Source: Roseovarius sp. SCSIO 43702
GTDB taxonomy: Bacteria; Pseudomonadota; Alphaproteobacteria; Rhodobacterales; Rhodobacteraceae
Assembly (NCBI RefSeq): GCF_019599045.1
Contig: NZ_CP080623.1
Location: 2,254,501 to 2,318,500 of the forward strand
DNA length: 64,000 bases
Direction: 5' to 3'
The notes below the pieces were generated by a model. That model was given only the letters and a program-made list of their open reading frames with translations. It searched no databases and had not been told where the DNA came from. Within the stretch, counting starts at the first letter, position 1; each line of letters opens with the position of its first letter. Made by a program: the position numbers and the translations under genes. Positions 47,169 through 56,125 of this stretch are shown here, piece by piece.

Positions 47169-47660
47169 ATGAGACTGACGCTGTTCATGACCGCCCTCGT
47201 GGCGCTTCTCCCCTCGCTGCCGCTGGCCCAGGAACGCGGCCCCGTCACAAACCTTCCCATGCCGCGCTTCGTGTCGATGAAGACGAACGAGGGCTATGTC
47301 CGCCGTGGTCCCAGCCGCACTCATCGCATCGACTGGATTTTCAAGCATCCGGGCCTCCCCCTCGAAATCACCGCCGAGCACGGCCATTGGCGCCGGGTGC
47401 GCGACCGAGACGGGATGGGCGGCTGGATGCATTATTCACTGCTCTCCGGCGCGCGCACCGTCCTGATCGAGACCGACATGCTGCAACTGCGCAACGCCCC
47501 TCTCCCCGAGGCCCCGGTCGTGGCCCAGCTCGAGCTCGGGGTCGTGGCTCGCGTGCGCGAATGCACGGCGCAATGGTGCGAACTTTCGGTGCAGGGCCAC
47601 CGCGGCTGGGCGCCGAAGTCGGGCCTCTGGGGCGTGCGCCCCGACGAGACCATCGACTGA
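47169..47660 (+). CDS. exported SH3-domain protein
   Basis: 163 residues with a signal peptide (MRLTLFMTALVALLPSLPLAQ). Two SH3-like repeats are visible: RFVSMKTNEGYVRRGPSRTHRIDWIFKHPGLPLEITAEHGHWRRVRDRDGMGGWMHYSLLSG and then LQLRNAPLPEAPVVAQLELGVVARVRECTAQWCELSVQGHRGWAPKSGLWG. This is the DUF1058/SH3_4 type found in periplasmic proteins that may bind cell wall. Divergent from the hydroxyacid dehydrogenase, upstream of tRNA-Gln. Confidence 0.85.
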   Translation: MRLTLFMTALVALLPSLPLAQERGPVTNLPMPRFVSMKTNEGYVRRGPSRTHRIDWIFKHPGLPLEITAEHGHWRRVRDRDGMGGWMHYSLLSGARTVLIETDMLQLRNAPLPEAPVVAQLELGVVARVRECTAQWCELSVQGHRGWAPKSGLWGVRPDETID

Positions 47661-47754
47661 AGCGGTCCCCTGCCGCCGCTCACCCGCCACGCCGATTTTT
47701 TGCGCCGAAGGGTCTTGCACCGCCCCCGGTCACCGGCTAATTACCACGCCACGT

Positions 47755-47829
47755 TGGGGTGTAGCCAAGTGGTAAGGCAACGGTTTTTGGTATCGTGTAC
47801 CGTAGGTTCGAATCCTACCACCCCAGCCA
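47755..47829 (+). tRNA. tRNA-Gln (TTG)
   Basis: 75 nt with encoded CCA and discriminator G. Acceptor TGGGGTG pairs with CACCCCA; the anticodon arm ACGGT-TTTTGGT-ATCGT presents TTG; the T arm is GTAGG-TTCGAAT-CCTAC. The sequence closely follows bacterial tRNA-Gln. It marks the left border of the low-GC sugar locus. Confidence 0.95.
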
Positions 47830-48049
47830 GACCTTTCGCTGATTCAAGACGCTGAGATGTTGCCGCGAAATCGTCGCGTGATTTCGGGTGCTTGGTATTT
47901 GGCGGCTATTTTTCAAGAGACGCAGGACTGGGCATCTCCCGGGCCGGCCGAAGTTCCTCGCGCACCTCGGTTAGCACAGCCTCGTGTGATGTTGCGTATC
48001 CGCTGACGAAGCTATAGCACTCGATCACTCTCATACCGAGATATCGCAA

Positions 48050-49270
48050 ATGCTGATTTCGATTGTCATACCGACCAGGGACCGAGCGCGGTATCTTCGT
48101 CATTCGCTGGCTACGGCCACAGCGATTGATGACGACGCCATCGAGATCCTGGTGAGCGATAACGCCTCGATCGACGAGACGCGTCAGGTCGTCTCGGAGG
48201 TGCAGGATCCCAGGGTGCGCTATGTGAATACAGGGGCGCGCGTGTCCATGCGCCAGAACTTTGAGTTCGCCCTCCATCAAAGTAAGGGTGAGTACGTCAT
48301 CTTTTTCGGAGATGACGATGGCATGATTCCGGGGCAGTTTCCCTTTCTACGCAGCATCTTGGAAGATCGCCATCCCGACGCGCTGAGTTGGGATTATCCG
48401 GTATATGGCTGGCCAGTGGCGGGATATGGAAATCGCGTTGGCGGGCTGAGGTTTGTTAGAGATCATGCGTTTGGGAAGCCACGCGCACTTGATGTAGGGG
48501 AACGTGTTCAAGTTGCCGAAACTGGCCGTTTGGATCTGTTTCATCCAATGCCCGCGATATACCACGGCTGCATTTCACGTCGTTTCCTGACGAATCTGGC
48601 GCGCAAAGATGGTACAGTTTTTCTGGCTCGAAGCCCCGATACCTATGTCAACTACCGTGCCATTCAACACGGTGGAATGTTCCTACACTGTCATCATCCG
48701 TTCTCGATCAACGGCCACAGCCCGGCCAGCAATGGCGGCAATCTGGCAGCGCAAGGAACGAAAGCGGAGAAGAAAGAACTGGCCGAGCGGTTTTCCAAGG
48801 AGAGGGCAACCGATCCCGTAGACGATGTCGTTCCACTTTCCAAGTCGGTCCCATTCGGCTTTCTCGGGACGCTGGAAACGGTGCGCGCGCATTTCCCTGA
48901 ACCTGCCATGAGGCCGGATTATAAATCATGGTACCTGAGCGTTCTGTTGGACATCAGAAAGAAAGACACCGAGACGCAGCGCGAGCTTCATGGCATGCTA
49001 GAGGATCATGCACGCAAGACCGATAGCGAAGACGCCCTGAATGCGGCCAAATCTCCGATGGCGGCACATCTGCGCAAGTTAGCGATGACCTGGACAAAGA
49101 ACCGCTCCAAGCTGCACAGCTTCCGAACCTCGACCGAAATCGACGGAGCCAACAACATTCTGACTGCCGCACTAACTTGCGACCGACTTTTGGCCGACGA
49201 CTACCATGCGGTACTACGTGACGAACTCACGCAGAAGAACGCATGGTCAAAGTTGAAAGCACGCCGATGA
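48050..49270 (+). CDS. GT2-family glycosyltransferase
   Basis: 406 residues. The GT-A start LISIVIPTRDRARYLRHSLAT, VSDNASIDETRQVV, and the metal-binding FFGDDDG with D88-D90 identify a family 2 transferase. The C-terminal 170 residues (after MFLHCHHPFSINGHSPASNGG) have no recognised domain. Base composition is visibly lower in GC than the flanking housekeeping genes. It is the first plus-strand gene of the surface-polysaccharide locus, 220 bases after tRNA-Gln; that spacer shows nothing recognisable. Donor and acceptor unknown. Confidence 0.85.
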   Translation: MLISIVIPTRDRARYLRHSLATATAIDDDAIEILVSDNASIDETRQVVSEVQDPRVRYVNTGARVSMRQNFEFALHQSKGEYVIFFGDDDGMIPGQFPFLRSILEDRHPDALSWDYPVYGWPVAGYGNRVGGLRFVRDHAFGKPRALDVGERVQVAETGRLDLFHPMPAIYHGCISRRFLTNLARKDGTVFLARSPDTYVNYRAIQHGGMFLHCHHPFSINGHSPASNGGNLAAQGTKAEKKELAERFSKERATDPVDDVVPLSKSVPFGFLGTLETVRAHFPEPAMRPDYKSWYLSVLLDIRKKDTETQRELHGMLEDHARKTDSEDALNAAKSPMAAHLRKLAMTWTKNRSKLHSFRTSTEIDGANNILTAALTCDRLLADDYHAVLRDELTQKNAWSKLKARR

Positions 49271-49342
49271 GGTTTTGGGCTTCAGCCTATATGAGCCTTT
49301 CCTGCAAACTCGACAATAACTGCTAAACCTAGGATCAAGAGC

Positions 49343-50095
49343 ATGACACATTCGGACGACCGTGAGGATTTCGAGCAGCATAAGGAACGGCAGTCCATCG
49401 AACTTGGCAAGGACAGCGGCCTGTTTGGAGAGGCAAAGGAGCTGACACTCAAGCTTGATCGCTACGATTATTCGTATCTGTGGAGCTGGATGGGCGTACC
49501 GGTCATCCAGCTACCGGCCGATATCATGGCGACGCAAGAAGTGATCTGGCAGACCAAGCCAGATGTTATCATTGAAACCGGCGTGGCGCGTGGTGGCTCT
49601 GTCCTGTTCATGGCCTCCTTGTTGGAAATGATGGGCAATGGCAAGGTTATCGGCATCGATATCGACATTCGCGCGCATAATCGCGAGAGCATCGAAAACA
49701 ATCCGATGTCCAAGCGTGTAACCTTGATCGAGGGCAGCTCGATCGATGAGGACTTGGTTGCCAAGGTTCGTGCGGAGATTCCCGACGGCGCGCGCGTGAT
49801 GGTGGTACTGGACAGCGACCACAGCCGCGATCACGTCTTGGCGGAATGCCGCGCCTACGGGCCAATGGTGACAGAGGGCTGTTATCTGGTGGTCGCTGAT
49901 ACGCTTGTTGGGCATCTGTCCGAAGAGGAAGCCCCGAAGAAGCGCTCTCAGATTTGGTATAAGGGCAATGAACCCCTTTCTGCCCTCAAGGATTACATGC
50001 AGGAAACCGACCGGTTCGAGATAGACCCGGTGATCAATGGCAAGCTGGTCCTCTCCTCGTCGCCGGGCGGTTATCTGAAATGCCTCCAGAGATAG
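49343..50095 (+). CDS. CmcI/rhamnosyl O-methyltransferase family protein
   Basis: 250 residues. WSWMGVPVIQLPADIMATQEVIWQTKPDVIIETGVARGGSVLFMASLLEMMGNGKVIGIDIDIR shows the SAM-binding ETGxxxGGS loop and acidic turn of the CmcI group. It is followed by ARVMVVLDSDHSRDHVLAE with metal-site aspartates. Members methylate hydroxyls of sugars or antibiotics. In this locus it probably O-methylates a polysaccharide sugar. It overlaps the next gene by 16 bases. Confidence 0.85.
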   Translation: MTHSDDREDFEQHKERQSIELGKDSGLFGEAKELTLKLDRYDYSYLWSWMGVPVIQLPADIMATQEVIWQTKPDVIIETGVARGGSVLFMASLLEMMGNGKVIGIDIDIRAHNRESIENNPMSKRVTLIEGSSIDEDLVAKVRAEIPDGARVMVVLDSDHSRDHVLAECRAYGPMVTEGCYLVVADTLVGHLSEEEAPKKRSQIWYKGNEPLSALKDYMQETDRFEIDPVINGKLVLSSSPGGYLKCLQR

Positions 50096-50589
50096 TAACT
50101 GCACTACGCCCGGTCGCCCCGCGCGATCACGCAGCTTTGGCCACATTGCGCAAAGATGTCGACCTGCAAAAAATGCTGCTTGGCGCACGTGACATTATCG
50201 AGGAACCGGTGGGCGAATGGCTGGACCGGCGTGACGCGGACGGCTGGATCAGAAGCATAGTGGACGGCAAAGATTCCTGTTTGGGTTATGTTCAACTCAG
50301 CGATATACACCGCAACAACCGTACCGCTTGGTTTGGCATTTGCTTGCTGCCCGATGTACGCGGACGGGGACATGGTATGACCGCCACGATGCAGACACTT
50401 GAGATTGGTCGGAAAGAGATGGGTTTGCGCAAGGTTTCGTTGAAGGTGCGCGCGGACAATCCCGCATGTCGCTTGTATAAGAGAATTGGCTTCCGACTGG
50501 TCGGAACACAGCGTGCGGAATATGATGACGGCAAGACGCTTCATGATGTGACTATCATGGAGTTTATCTTCAGCGAGCATGGGAACTGA
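50080..50589 (+). CDS. GNAT N-acetyltransferase
   Basis: 169 residues. The acetyl-CoA loop is LLPDVRGRGHGMTATMQTLEIG (R-G-x-G-x-G/A form), with the downstream VSLKVRADNPACRLYKRIGFRLVGTQRAEYDDGKTLHDVTIMEF typical of the RimJ-like GNAT type. In a sugar locus it may N-acetylate an amino-sugar nucleotide made by the DegT aminotransferase; this is inference. Start within the end of the CmcI-like gene; its stop shares a base with the WbqC gene. Confidence 0.85.
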   Translation: MPPEIVTALRPVAPRDHAALATLRKDVDLQKMLLGARDIIEEPVGEWLDRRDADGWIRSIVDGKDSCLGYVQLSDIHRNNRTAWFGICLLPDVRGRGHGMTATMQTLEIGRKEMGLRKVSLKVRADNPACRLYKRIGFRLVGTQRAEYDDGKTLHDVTIMEFIFSEHGN

Positions 50590-51299
50590 TGAGCCGGGTC
50601 GTGATCTCGCAACCCATGTATTTTCCCTGGGCCGGATTCATGGCTCAGATGGCGCTGGCCGACGTCATGATCTGGCTCGACGACGCGCAATTTTCCAAGG
50701 GGTCGTTCACCAACCGGGTGCAGGTCAAAACGCAGTCGGGCAGCAAATGGATGAGCGTGCCATTACAGAACAAGGGCAACCGAACGCGAATTCGGGATTT
50801 GAAGCTGGCCGATCCAAGCATCGTCGAGCGTCATCGCTCCCTCTTGTGGGCCTCCCTCAACTCTGGAGAGCAATACGCGGAGGCCCGGAAGGTGTTTGAC
50901 CAGGCATGGCAGCAGCCAGACCTCGTGGATGTCCTGATTTCCAGCGCCGAGGAGCTGTCGACGGCCATCGGTCTGCCCCCTCGAACTTCCCTGAGAAGCT
51001 CTGACCTGAACGTATGCGGGCGAGGATCGGAGCGGGTCATGAAACTTGTCCAGGCCGTCGGTGGCCAAAGCTACATTACCGGACATGGCGCGAGGAATTA
51101 TCTGGACCACGAGCGTTTTGAGGACGCTGGAATTGCGGTCGAATATATGAAATATCAAACCTTGCCTTGGCCACAGGCACATGGCGCCTTTACGCCTTAC
51201 GTCACCGCTTTGGACCTTGTTGCGCAGGTGCCCCGTGCCGAGCGAAGTGCGCATCTGGCTCCCGCGACCGAAAACTGGAAGACTTTCGTAGACGCATAG
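50589..51299 (+). CDS. WbqC-like family protein
   Basis: 236 residues. SRVVISQPMYFPWAGFMAQMALADVMIWLDDAQFSKGSFTNRVQVKTQSGSKWMSVPLQNK and the later RGSERVMKLVQAVGGQSYITGHGARNYLDHERFEDAGIAVEYMKYQ are the WbqC pattern. WbqC proteins occur in O-antigen and capsule loci and have been suggested to transfer acyl or amino-acid groups to amino sugars; the biochemistry is poorly known. One-base overlap with the GNAT gene suggests functional coupling. Confidence 0.88.
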   Translation: MSRVVISQPMYFPWAGFMAQMALADVMIWLDDAQFSKGSFTNRVQVKTQSGSKWMSVPLQNKGNRTRIRDLKLADPSIVERHRSLLWASLNSGEQYAEARKVFDQAWQQPDLVDVLISSAEELSTAIGLPPRTSLRSSDLNVCGRGSERVMKLVQAVGGQSYITGHGARNYLDHERFEDAGIAVEYMKYQTLPWPQAHGAFTPYVTALDLVAQVPRAERSAHLAPATENWKTFVDA

Positions 51300-51311
51300 A
51301 AAGGGCATGAC

Positions 51312-52121
51312 ATGACCGCGGATTTCCAAGATGAGGGATATGCCATCTTTCCGGACTTCTACGATTTCGAGTTGCAGATCGCACCGATCCAGACTGGTAT
51401 CCGACGAATTATCGAACTGGTGGCCGCAAAATACGGGATAGATGCGCCGTGCAGCGTGCCGAAACAGGCCATGACTGATGGGATTATGGCGATCGCCGCG
51501 GCCAACCGCGCTTGGGCCGGGGAGGTCTATGACGCGGTCAAGCAGATCCCTGCCTTCATGCAACTCGTCTGCCATCAGGACAATGCGGACCTCTTCAAGA
51601 AGTTGCGGCCTGGGTCCGAGCCGGGCGTGGCGGCTGGCGGCTATGGTATCCGGATGGATTTTCCCTCCGAGGACAAGTATCGGGCCAATTGGCATCAAGA
51701 GTTCCCAGCCCAGCTTCGTAGTCCTGACGGTCTCGTCTATTGGACGCCACTTCTTCCGGTGACCGAGGACATGGGGCCGGTCGAGATCTGCCCTGGGTCG
51801 CAAAAGGAAGGTATCGTGCCTGTCGCGAAGGATGATGGCGGTGTGGGAAAAAGTGGTGCTTATGCCCTGCGGTTGCACAATGAAGAAGAGCGGTTGGCCA
51901 AGTACGAGCGTATTGCGCCGCTGTCAAAACCTGGCGATCTGATCGTCATGGATTTCCTGACGCTCCATCAATCCGGTGCCAATCGCGCCGCGCATCCGCG
52001 CTGGTCCATGCAATTTCGATGGTTCAATTTCAATAACCCGGTGGGCACGCGCATCGGTTGGAAAGGCTCTTTCGCAGCTGGGATCAAATTCGAGGATGTT
52101 TTTCCCGAGTTGGCCGTATGA
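51312..52121 (+). CDS. phytanoyl-CoA dioxygenase-family Fe(II)/2-oxoglutarate oxygenase
   Basis: 269 residues, cupin double-stranded beta-helix. The iron motif reads WHQEF (H128, E130) instead of the usual H-x-D. The distal histidine is H219 in FLTLHQSGANRAAHPRWSMQFRW, with R for 2-oxoglutarate close after. Family members hydroxylate small molecules or sugars. In this locus it could oxidise a deoxy-sugar or a substituent. It overlaps the methyltransferase gene that follows by four bases (ATGA). Confidence 0.8.
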   Translation: MTADFQDEGYAIFPDFYDFELQIAPIQTGIRRIIELVAAKYGIDAPCSVPKQAMTDGIMAIAAANRAWAGEVYDAVKQIPAFMQLVCHQDNADLFKKLRPGSEPGVAAGGYGIRMDFPSEDKYRANWHQEFPAQLRSPDGLVYWTPLLPVTEDMGPVEICPGSQKEGIVPVAKDDGGVGKSGAYALRLHNEEERLAKYERIAPLSKPGDLIVMDFLTLHQSGANRAAHPRWSMQFRWFNFNNPVGTRIGWKGSFAAGIKFEDVFPELAV

Positions 52122-53242
52122 CCCCGAGCCGGACCAAATGCCGCGTCTGCGGTGTTCTGATCGAGACGCCTGCCTTTGATGATCCCGGTCCCTCGCTGAG
52201 TTCGATCCGGACGGTGCTGCCAGTCCGCACGCAGGTCTACCTGTGCAACCAATGTGGCCATGCACAAAGCCCCGACCTGCCGGATCTCGAGGAGTTCTAC
52301 GATACCCAGTATCGAATATCTCTGGATGTGGACGGGCACGACCAACTCTACGAAAACCGCGAGGGCGAACGCGTCTTCCGCACCGATTACCAAGCGGAAC
52401 TGGTTTTGGCACTTGAGGTCGAGAAGGGCGCCAAGGTTCTGGATTTCGGAGCTGGCAAGGCCACGACGCTGCAAAAGGCTCTTGCTCAGCGGCCCGATCT
52501 AGTGCCGCATGTTTTTGATGTTTCGGAGGACTATCTCGATCATTGGCGAGACTGGATCGCGGCGGAAAATCAGGCCACCTATGCCATGCCCGAACGCTGG
52601 ACGGGGCATTTCGATCTGATAACCGCTCATTTCGTGATCGAGCATGTGCCTGATCCGGTGGCCGTCCTTGCCGATTTGCGGCGGTGCCTTGCGCCGGACG
52701 GGCGGCTTTTCCTGTCGGTACCCGACGCGGAGGCGAATTCCGGCGACCTGCTTGTCGTGGATCACTTGAACCATTTTTCGCAAGATAGCCTCGAGCGGGC
52801 ATTGAACCTGGCCGGGTTGTCGGTCCAAGGCATGGATCGAGAGGCTTTCCATGGTGCATTCGCGGTAACAGCCACAAGCGGGGCGCGCAACCTTCCAGCG
52901 GCCAAGGGTAATGCTTTCAAGCAATCCTTGGATGAATGGCGGAGCATATTGGATCGCATCGCGGCAAAGGAACTGTCCGCACCAGTTGCGATCTACGGGG
53001 CGGGGTTTTATGGCAGCGTAATTGCAGCGCGGCTCAATCAGCAGCTCAGCTGTTTTCTGGATCGCAACCCTTTCCTGCAGGGACAGACACACCTTGGAGT
53101 CCCCGTTCTGATGCCGGAAAACTGCCCGGCAGACATTCGTTCAGTAATCGCCGGCCTCAATCCTGCCCGGGCGCGCGATATCCTGGGCAGCAATATCGAA
53201 TGGATGCCCCCTGGTGCCTCGCTGGTCTTCCTGGACGCCTAG
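52118..53242 (+). CDS. zinc-finger SAM methyltransferase of the sugar C-methyltransferase type
   Basis: 374 residues. The N-terminal zinc ribbon has cysteines 8, 11, 43 and 46 (CRVC...CNQC). The SAM-binding core is AKVLDFGAGKATTLQ with FDLITAHFVIEHVPDPVAVLADLRRCLAPDGRLFLSVPD. A C-terminal Rossmann-like domain includes APVAIYGAGFYGSVIAARL. This three-part layout is that of TylC3/C-methyltransferases for nucleotide sugars. A similar protein is encoded on the minus strand at 54357-55580, but the zinc ribbons and cores differ. The last plus-strand gene of the locus, eight bases before the convergent DegT gene. Confidence 0.85.
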   Translation: MTPSRTKCRVCGVLIETPAFDDPGPSLSSIRTVLPVRTQVYLCNQCGHAQSPDLPDLEEFYDTQYRISLDVDGHDQLYENREGERVFRTDYQAELVLALEVEKGAKVLDFGAGKATTLQKALAQRPDLVPHVFDVSEDYLDHWRDWIAAENQATYAMPERWTGHFDLITAHFVIEHVPDPVAVLADLRRCLAPDGRLFLSVPDAEANSGDLLVVDHLNHFSQDSLERALNLAGLSVQGMDREAFHGAFAVTATSGARNLPAAKGNAFKQSLDEWRSILDRIAAKELSAPVAIYGAGFYGSVIAARLNQQLSCFLDRNPFLQGQTHLGVPVLMPENCPADIRSVIAGLNPARARDILGSNIEWMPPGASLVFLDA

Positions 53243-53250
53243 GCCTCTGA

Positions 53251-54360
53251 TCAGCCCTGAACCAGATCCTCGACCACCCGGCAGACCCGAAAGATATCGT
53301 GGTCGGTCATATCGTGGAAACTTGGGAGGTTGATCGCGCGTTCGCAGATCGACCAAGCGGTCTTGTTCTCGCGAACTGGTTCGAACATCGGCTGGGCCGA
53401 CAGCGGATAGAAGAACACGCGCGCGTCGATCCGCGCTGACTTGAATGCGGCTTGGATTTGATCGCGTCTGATACCGAGGTTGTCGTCGAAAACAACGGTC
53501 GGCATCCACGCTCCGCTGAGCACGTGGCCGGGTTCGGGGTTCATGGAAACGCCGTTCAGTGATCCCAACTCGGCCTTATAGGCGTGCAGGATCGCGCGCT
53601 TGCGGTCCGTCAGTTCCGTGATCCGCTCCATCTGGCCACAGCCCAGGGCAGCTTGGACGTTCGACATCTTGAACTTGTAACCAACGACATCCGCCCAGAA
53701 TTGCTTGTCCTGCTGCCGGGCGCGCCCGTGGTTGGACAGGGTCAATACCTTCTCGTAGAGGTCGGCATTCGATGTCAGAAACATACCACCTTCACCCGTC
53801 GTGAGGGTCTTGGTCCCATGAAACGAAAAGGTCGAGAACAAGCCCATCGACCCGGCGGCGCGACCACGATAGCGCGCGCCGATGGCTTCGGCGGCGTCTT
53901 CGATAATGGGAATGCCGTGACGATCACCCAACTCCAGGAGCGCATCCATGTCGCATAGATTGCCATACAAGTGGGTGGCGATGATGGCACGTGTCCGGGG
54001 TGTAATCGCCTTCTCTGCAGCCTCGGGATCTATGCACCAACTGTCGGCAAGTATATCGACGAACACCGGGGTCGCGCCGAGATGCACGATCGGTGCGGCG
54101 GTCGCGATCCAGTTTGTGTCGGCGAGGATCACTTCGTCTCCATGGCCTATGTCCATGGCCGCAAGTCCCATCTGCATCGCCCCGGTACAGCTCGAAGTCG
54201 CAATTCCGTAGGCGACGCCTATATGATCGCGGAACAGGGCCTCGAACTTGATGATGTAGTCATAGCATTTCGATCCCCAGCCATGACGCGCGGCGTCTTC
54301 GGCGTAGGAGACCTCCAGCTCGGTGATCGAGGGCTTGGTATAGGCAATAGTCTCCGTCAT
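53251..54360 (-). CDS. DegT/DnrJ/EryC1/StrS aminotransferase, perosamine-synthase-like
   Basis: 369 residues. YGIATSSCTGAMQMGLAAMDIGHGDEVILADTNWIATAAPIVHLGATPVFVDI, the PLP-ring aspartate in IPIIEDAAEAIGARYRG, and the Schiff-base lysine K184 in FSFHGTKTLTTGEGGM match the sugar aminotransferases that make perosamine-type 4-amino sugars. It would aminate a keto-deoxy-sugar made by the neighbouring dehydratase. Its start overlaps the stop of the methyltransferase upstream by four bases, in an operon starting at rfbF. Confidence 0.9.
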   Translation of the reverse strand: MTETIAYTKPSITELEVSYAEDAARHGWGSKCYDYIIKFEALFRDHIGVAYGIATSSCTGAMQMGLAAMDIGHGDEVILADTNWIATAAPIVHLGATPVFVDILADSWCIDPEAAEKAITPRTRAIIATHLYGNLCDMDALLELGDRHGIPIIEDAAEAIGARYRGRAAGSMGLFSTFSFHGTKTLTTGEGGMFLTSNADLYEKVLTLSNHGRARQQDKQFWADVVGYKFKMSNVQAALGCGQMERITELTDRKRAILHAYKAELGSLNGVSMNPEPGHVLSGAWMPTVVFDDNLGIRRDQIQAAFKSARIDARVFFYPLSAQPMFEPVRENKTAWSICERAINLPSFHDMTDHDIFRVCRVVEDLVQG

Positions 54361-55580
54361 GTGATGTGCAGTTCAGGTATGGCAGTGACGAAACGGCTGC
54401 CTTGGGCGGCAAGGTGTGAGAGCTGCGCCTTGACCTCCTCGGCGATATTCCATGGTAGGATCAGAACGTAATCCGGAGGATCCGCATCGAGTGCCTCGGG
54501 CGGCAGGATCGGGATGTGGGAGCCTGGCATGAACTTCCCTTGCTTGGCCTTGGCGGCATCGCACACGAAGGGGATGAGATCCGGTCTCACACCAGCGAAG
54601 TTGAGTAGCGTATTGCCTTTGGCAGCGGCGCCATATGCGGCCACGGACTTCCTGTCGGCATGGGCTTGAAGAAGGAAACGCATGAGATTGTTTTTGATCT
54701 CTTCGGCCTTCGATTGAAAGGCCGTATAAAAATCGTCGGTATCAACACCGACCGCGCGTTCCCTCTCGATGCAGGCGCCTACAGCGGGCGTCGTGTCCAG
54801 AGGCGCATGGGCATGACAGCCGTAGATGCGCAGGCTCCCGCCATGAGTCGACAGATGCTCAAGGTCGAAGATCCGCAGACCAGCGGCCTCGAAAATCTTC
54901 GATGCGGTGAGCAGAGACAAATACGAGAAATGTTCGTGGTAGATGGTGTCGAACTGGGTTTGTTCGACGAGGCGCAAGAGATGCGGGAATTCTAGCGTGA
55001 TGACGCCATCGGGTTTGAGCACTGAGGCAAGACCCCGGGTGAAGTCGTTGATGTCGGGTACATGCGCGTAGACATTGTTGCCACACACGAGATCCGCCAT
55101 CTTCCCCTCCCGGGCAAGTCGCCGGCCCACGGCTGCACCGAAGAATTCGCGCAGGACCGGAATGCTCAGAGCCTCGGCGGCCTCGGCTGTGCTGGCGGTC
55201 GGTTCGATCCCGAGACACGGGATGCCGGCCTCGACGAAATTGCGCAACAGGTACCCGTCGTTGCATGCCACTTCGATCACGTGACTGTCACCGTTGAGAC
55301 CGAGGCGGTCCACGATCATAGTCACGTAGCGCGACGCATGCTCGAGCCACCCGCGCGAGGTGGATGAAAAATAGGCGTAGTCGCTGTTGAACAACTCTTC
55401 GGCTTCCGCGTAGTCCTCGGTCTGGACCAGCCGGCATTTCTGACAGACCTTCACCCGCAACGGATAGGTCTTTTCCGGTGCGTTCAGCGCGGCCGGATCG
55501 AGATAGGCATTGGAAGGCGGCGCATGCCCGAGGTTGAGAAATTCGAGCTCCAAGGGCGCCCGACAGTGCCGGCAATTCAT
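54357..55580 (-). CDS. sugar C-methyltransferase with zinc ribbon
   Basis: 407 residues. Zinc ribbon cysteines are C3, C6, C46 and C49 (CRHC...CQKC), followed by the family segment LGHAPPSNAYL. The SAM-binding loop is VIEVACNDGYLLRNFVEAGIPCLGIEPT, then YHEHFSYLSLLTASKIFEAAGL. The C-terminal part has VAAYGAAAKGNTLLNFAGV and a conserved PPEALDADPPDYVLILPWNIAEEV. These proteins add a methyl branch to C3 of keto-deoxy-sugar nucleotides. Four-base overlaps on both sides link it to the epimerase and the aminotransferase genes. Confidence 0.9.
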   Translation of the reverse strand: MNCRHCRAPLELEFLNLGHAPPSNAYLDPAALNAPEKTYPLRVKVCQKCRLVQTEDYAEAEELFNSDYAYFSSTSRGWLEHASRYVTMIVDRLGLNGDSHVIEVACNDGYLLRNFVEAGIPCLGIEPTASTAEAAEALSIPVLREFFGAAVGRRLAREGKMADLVCGNNVYAHVPDINDFTRGLASVLKPDGVITLEFPHLLRLVEQTQFDTIYHEHFSYLSLLTASKIFEAAGLRIFDLEHLSTHGGSLRIYGCHAHAPLDTTPAVGACIERERAVGVDTDDFYTAFQSKAEEIKNNLMRFLLQAHADRKSVAAYGAAAKGNTLLNFAGVRPDLIPFVCDAAKAKQGKFMPGSHIPILPPEALDADPPDYVLILPWNIAEEVKAQLSHLAAQGSRFVTAIPELHIT

Positions 55581-56125
55581 AGTTCTATGGGCTCCAGGTC
55601 GGTCAGAAACGGAAATCCCTGATCGCGCTCGGAAAGCTGCTCAGGGGGAAGTGGCCACGCTATGGCGAGTCGGCCGTCGGCATGATGAAGTCCGCCCTCA
55701 TGCCGGGGGTCGTAGGCCGCGCTGTGGAAGTACAGAAGTTCGACATCGTCGGTGAGTGTCTGGAACCCGTGTGCGAAGCCCGGAGGGATGTACACCATCG
55801 CGCGTTTCTCATCGTCGAGATGCAGGGTCTCGTGCCGGCCATATGTCGCGGAGCCAGCGCGTAGATCAACGATTACATCGAAAATCGCCCCTCTGAGGCA
55901 GCGCACAAGCTTTGCCTCGGCACTTGGCGGTCGTTGGAAGTGCAGCCCGCGCAAGGTGCCCTTGGCGGCGCTGTACGAAGAATTGACCTGCACCCACCGC
56001 GTGGCCAGCCCGTGCTGCGCAAACTCGTTCTCGCAGAACATCCGCGCAAAGAAACCCCGGTCATCCCCGCGTTTCTCCAACTCGACGCGGTAGGCACCGG
56101 CAAGGGAAAGAGGAGTGAATCTCAC
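55577..56125 (-). CDS. RmlC/RfbC-like 3,5-epimerase of nucleotide sugars
   Basis: 182 residues. GTLRGLHFQRPPSAEAKLVRCLRGAIFDVIVDLRAGSATYGRHETLHLDDEKRAMVYIPPGFAHGFQTLTDDVELLYFHSAAYDPRHEGGLHHAD carries the catalytic His62 and the YIPPGFAHGF strand of the RmlC cupin. The epimerase acts on 4-keto-6-deoxy sugars. With CDP-glucose genes next to it, its substrate is likely a CDP-sugar and not dTDP. The GTG at 56125 overlaps the rfbG stop (GTGA); the longer open frame to 56350 is antisense-like and unsupported. Confidence 0.88.
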   Translation of the reverse strand: MRFTPLSLAGAYRVELEKRGDDRGFFARMFCENEFAQHGLATRWVQVNSSYSAAKGTLRGLHFQRPPSAEAKLVRCLRGAIFDVIVDLRAGSATYGRHETLHLDDEKRAMVYIPPGFAHGFQTLTDDVELLYFHSAAYDPRHEGGLHHADGRLAIAWPLPPEQLSERDQGFPFLTDLEPIEL

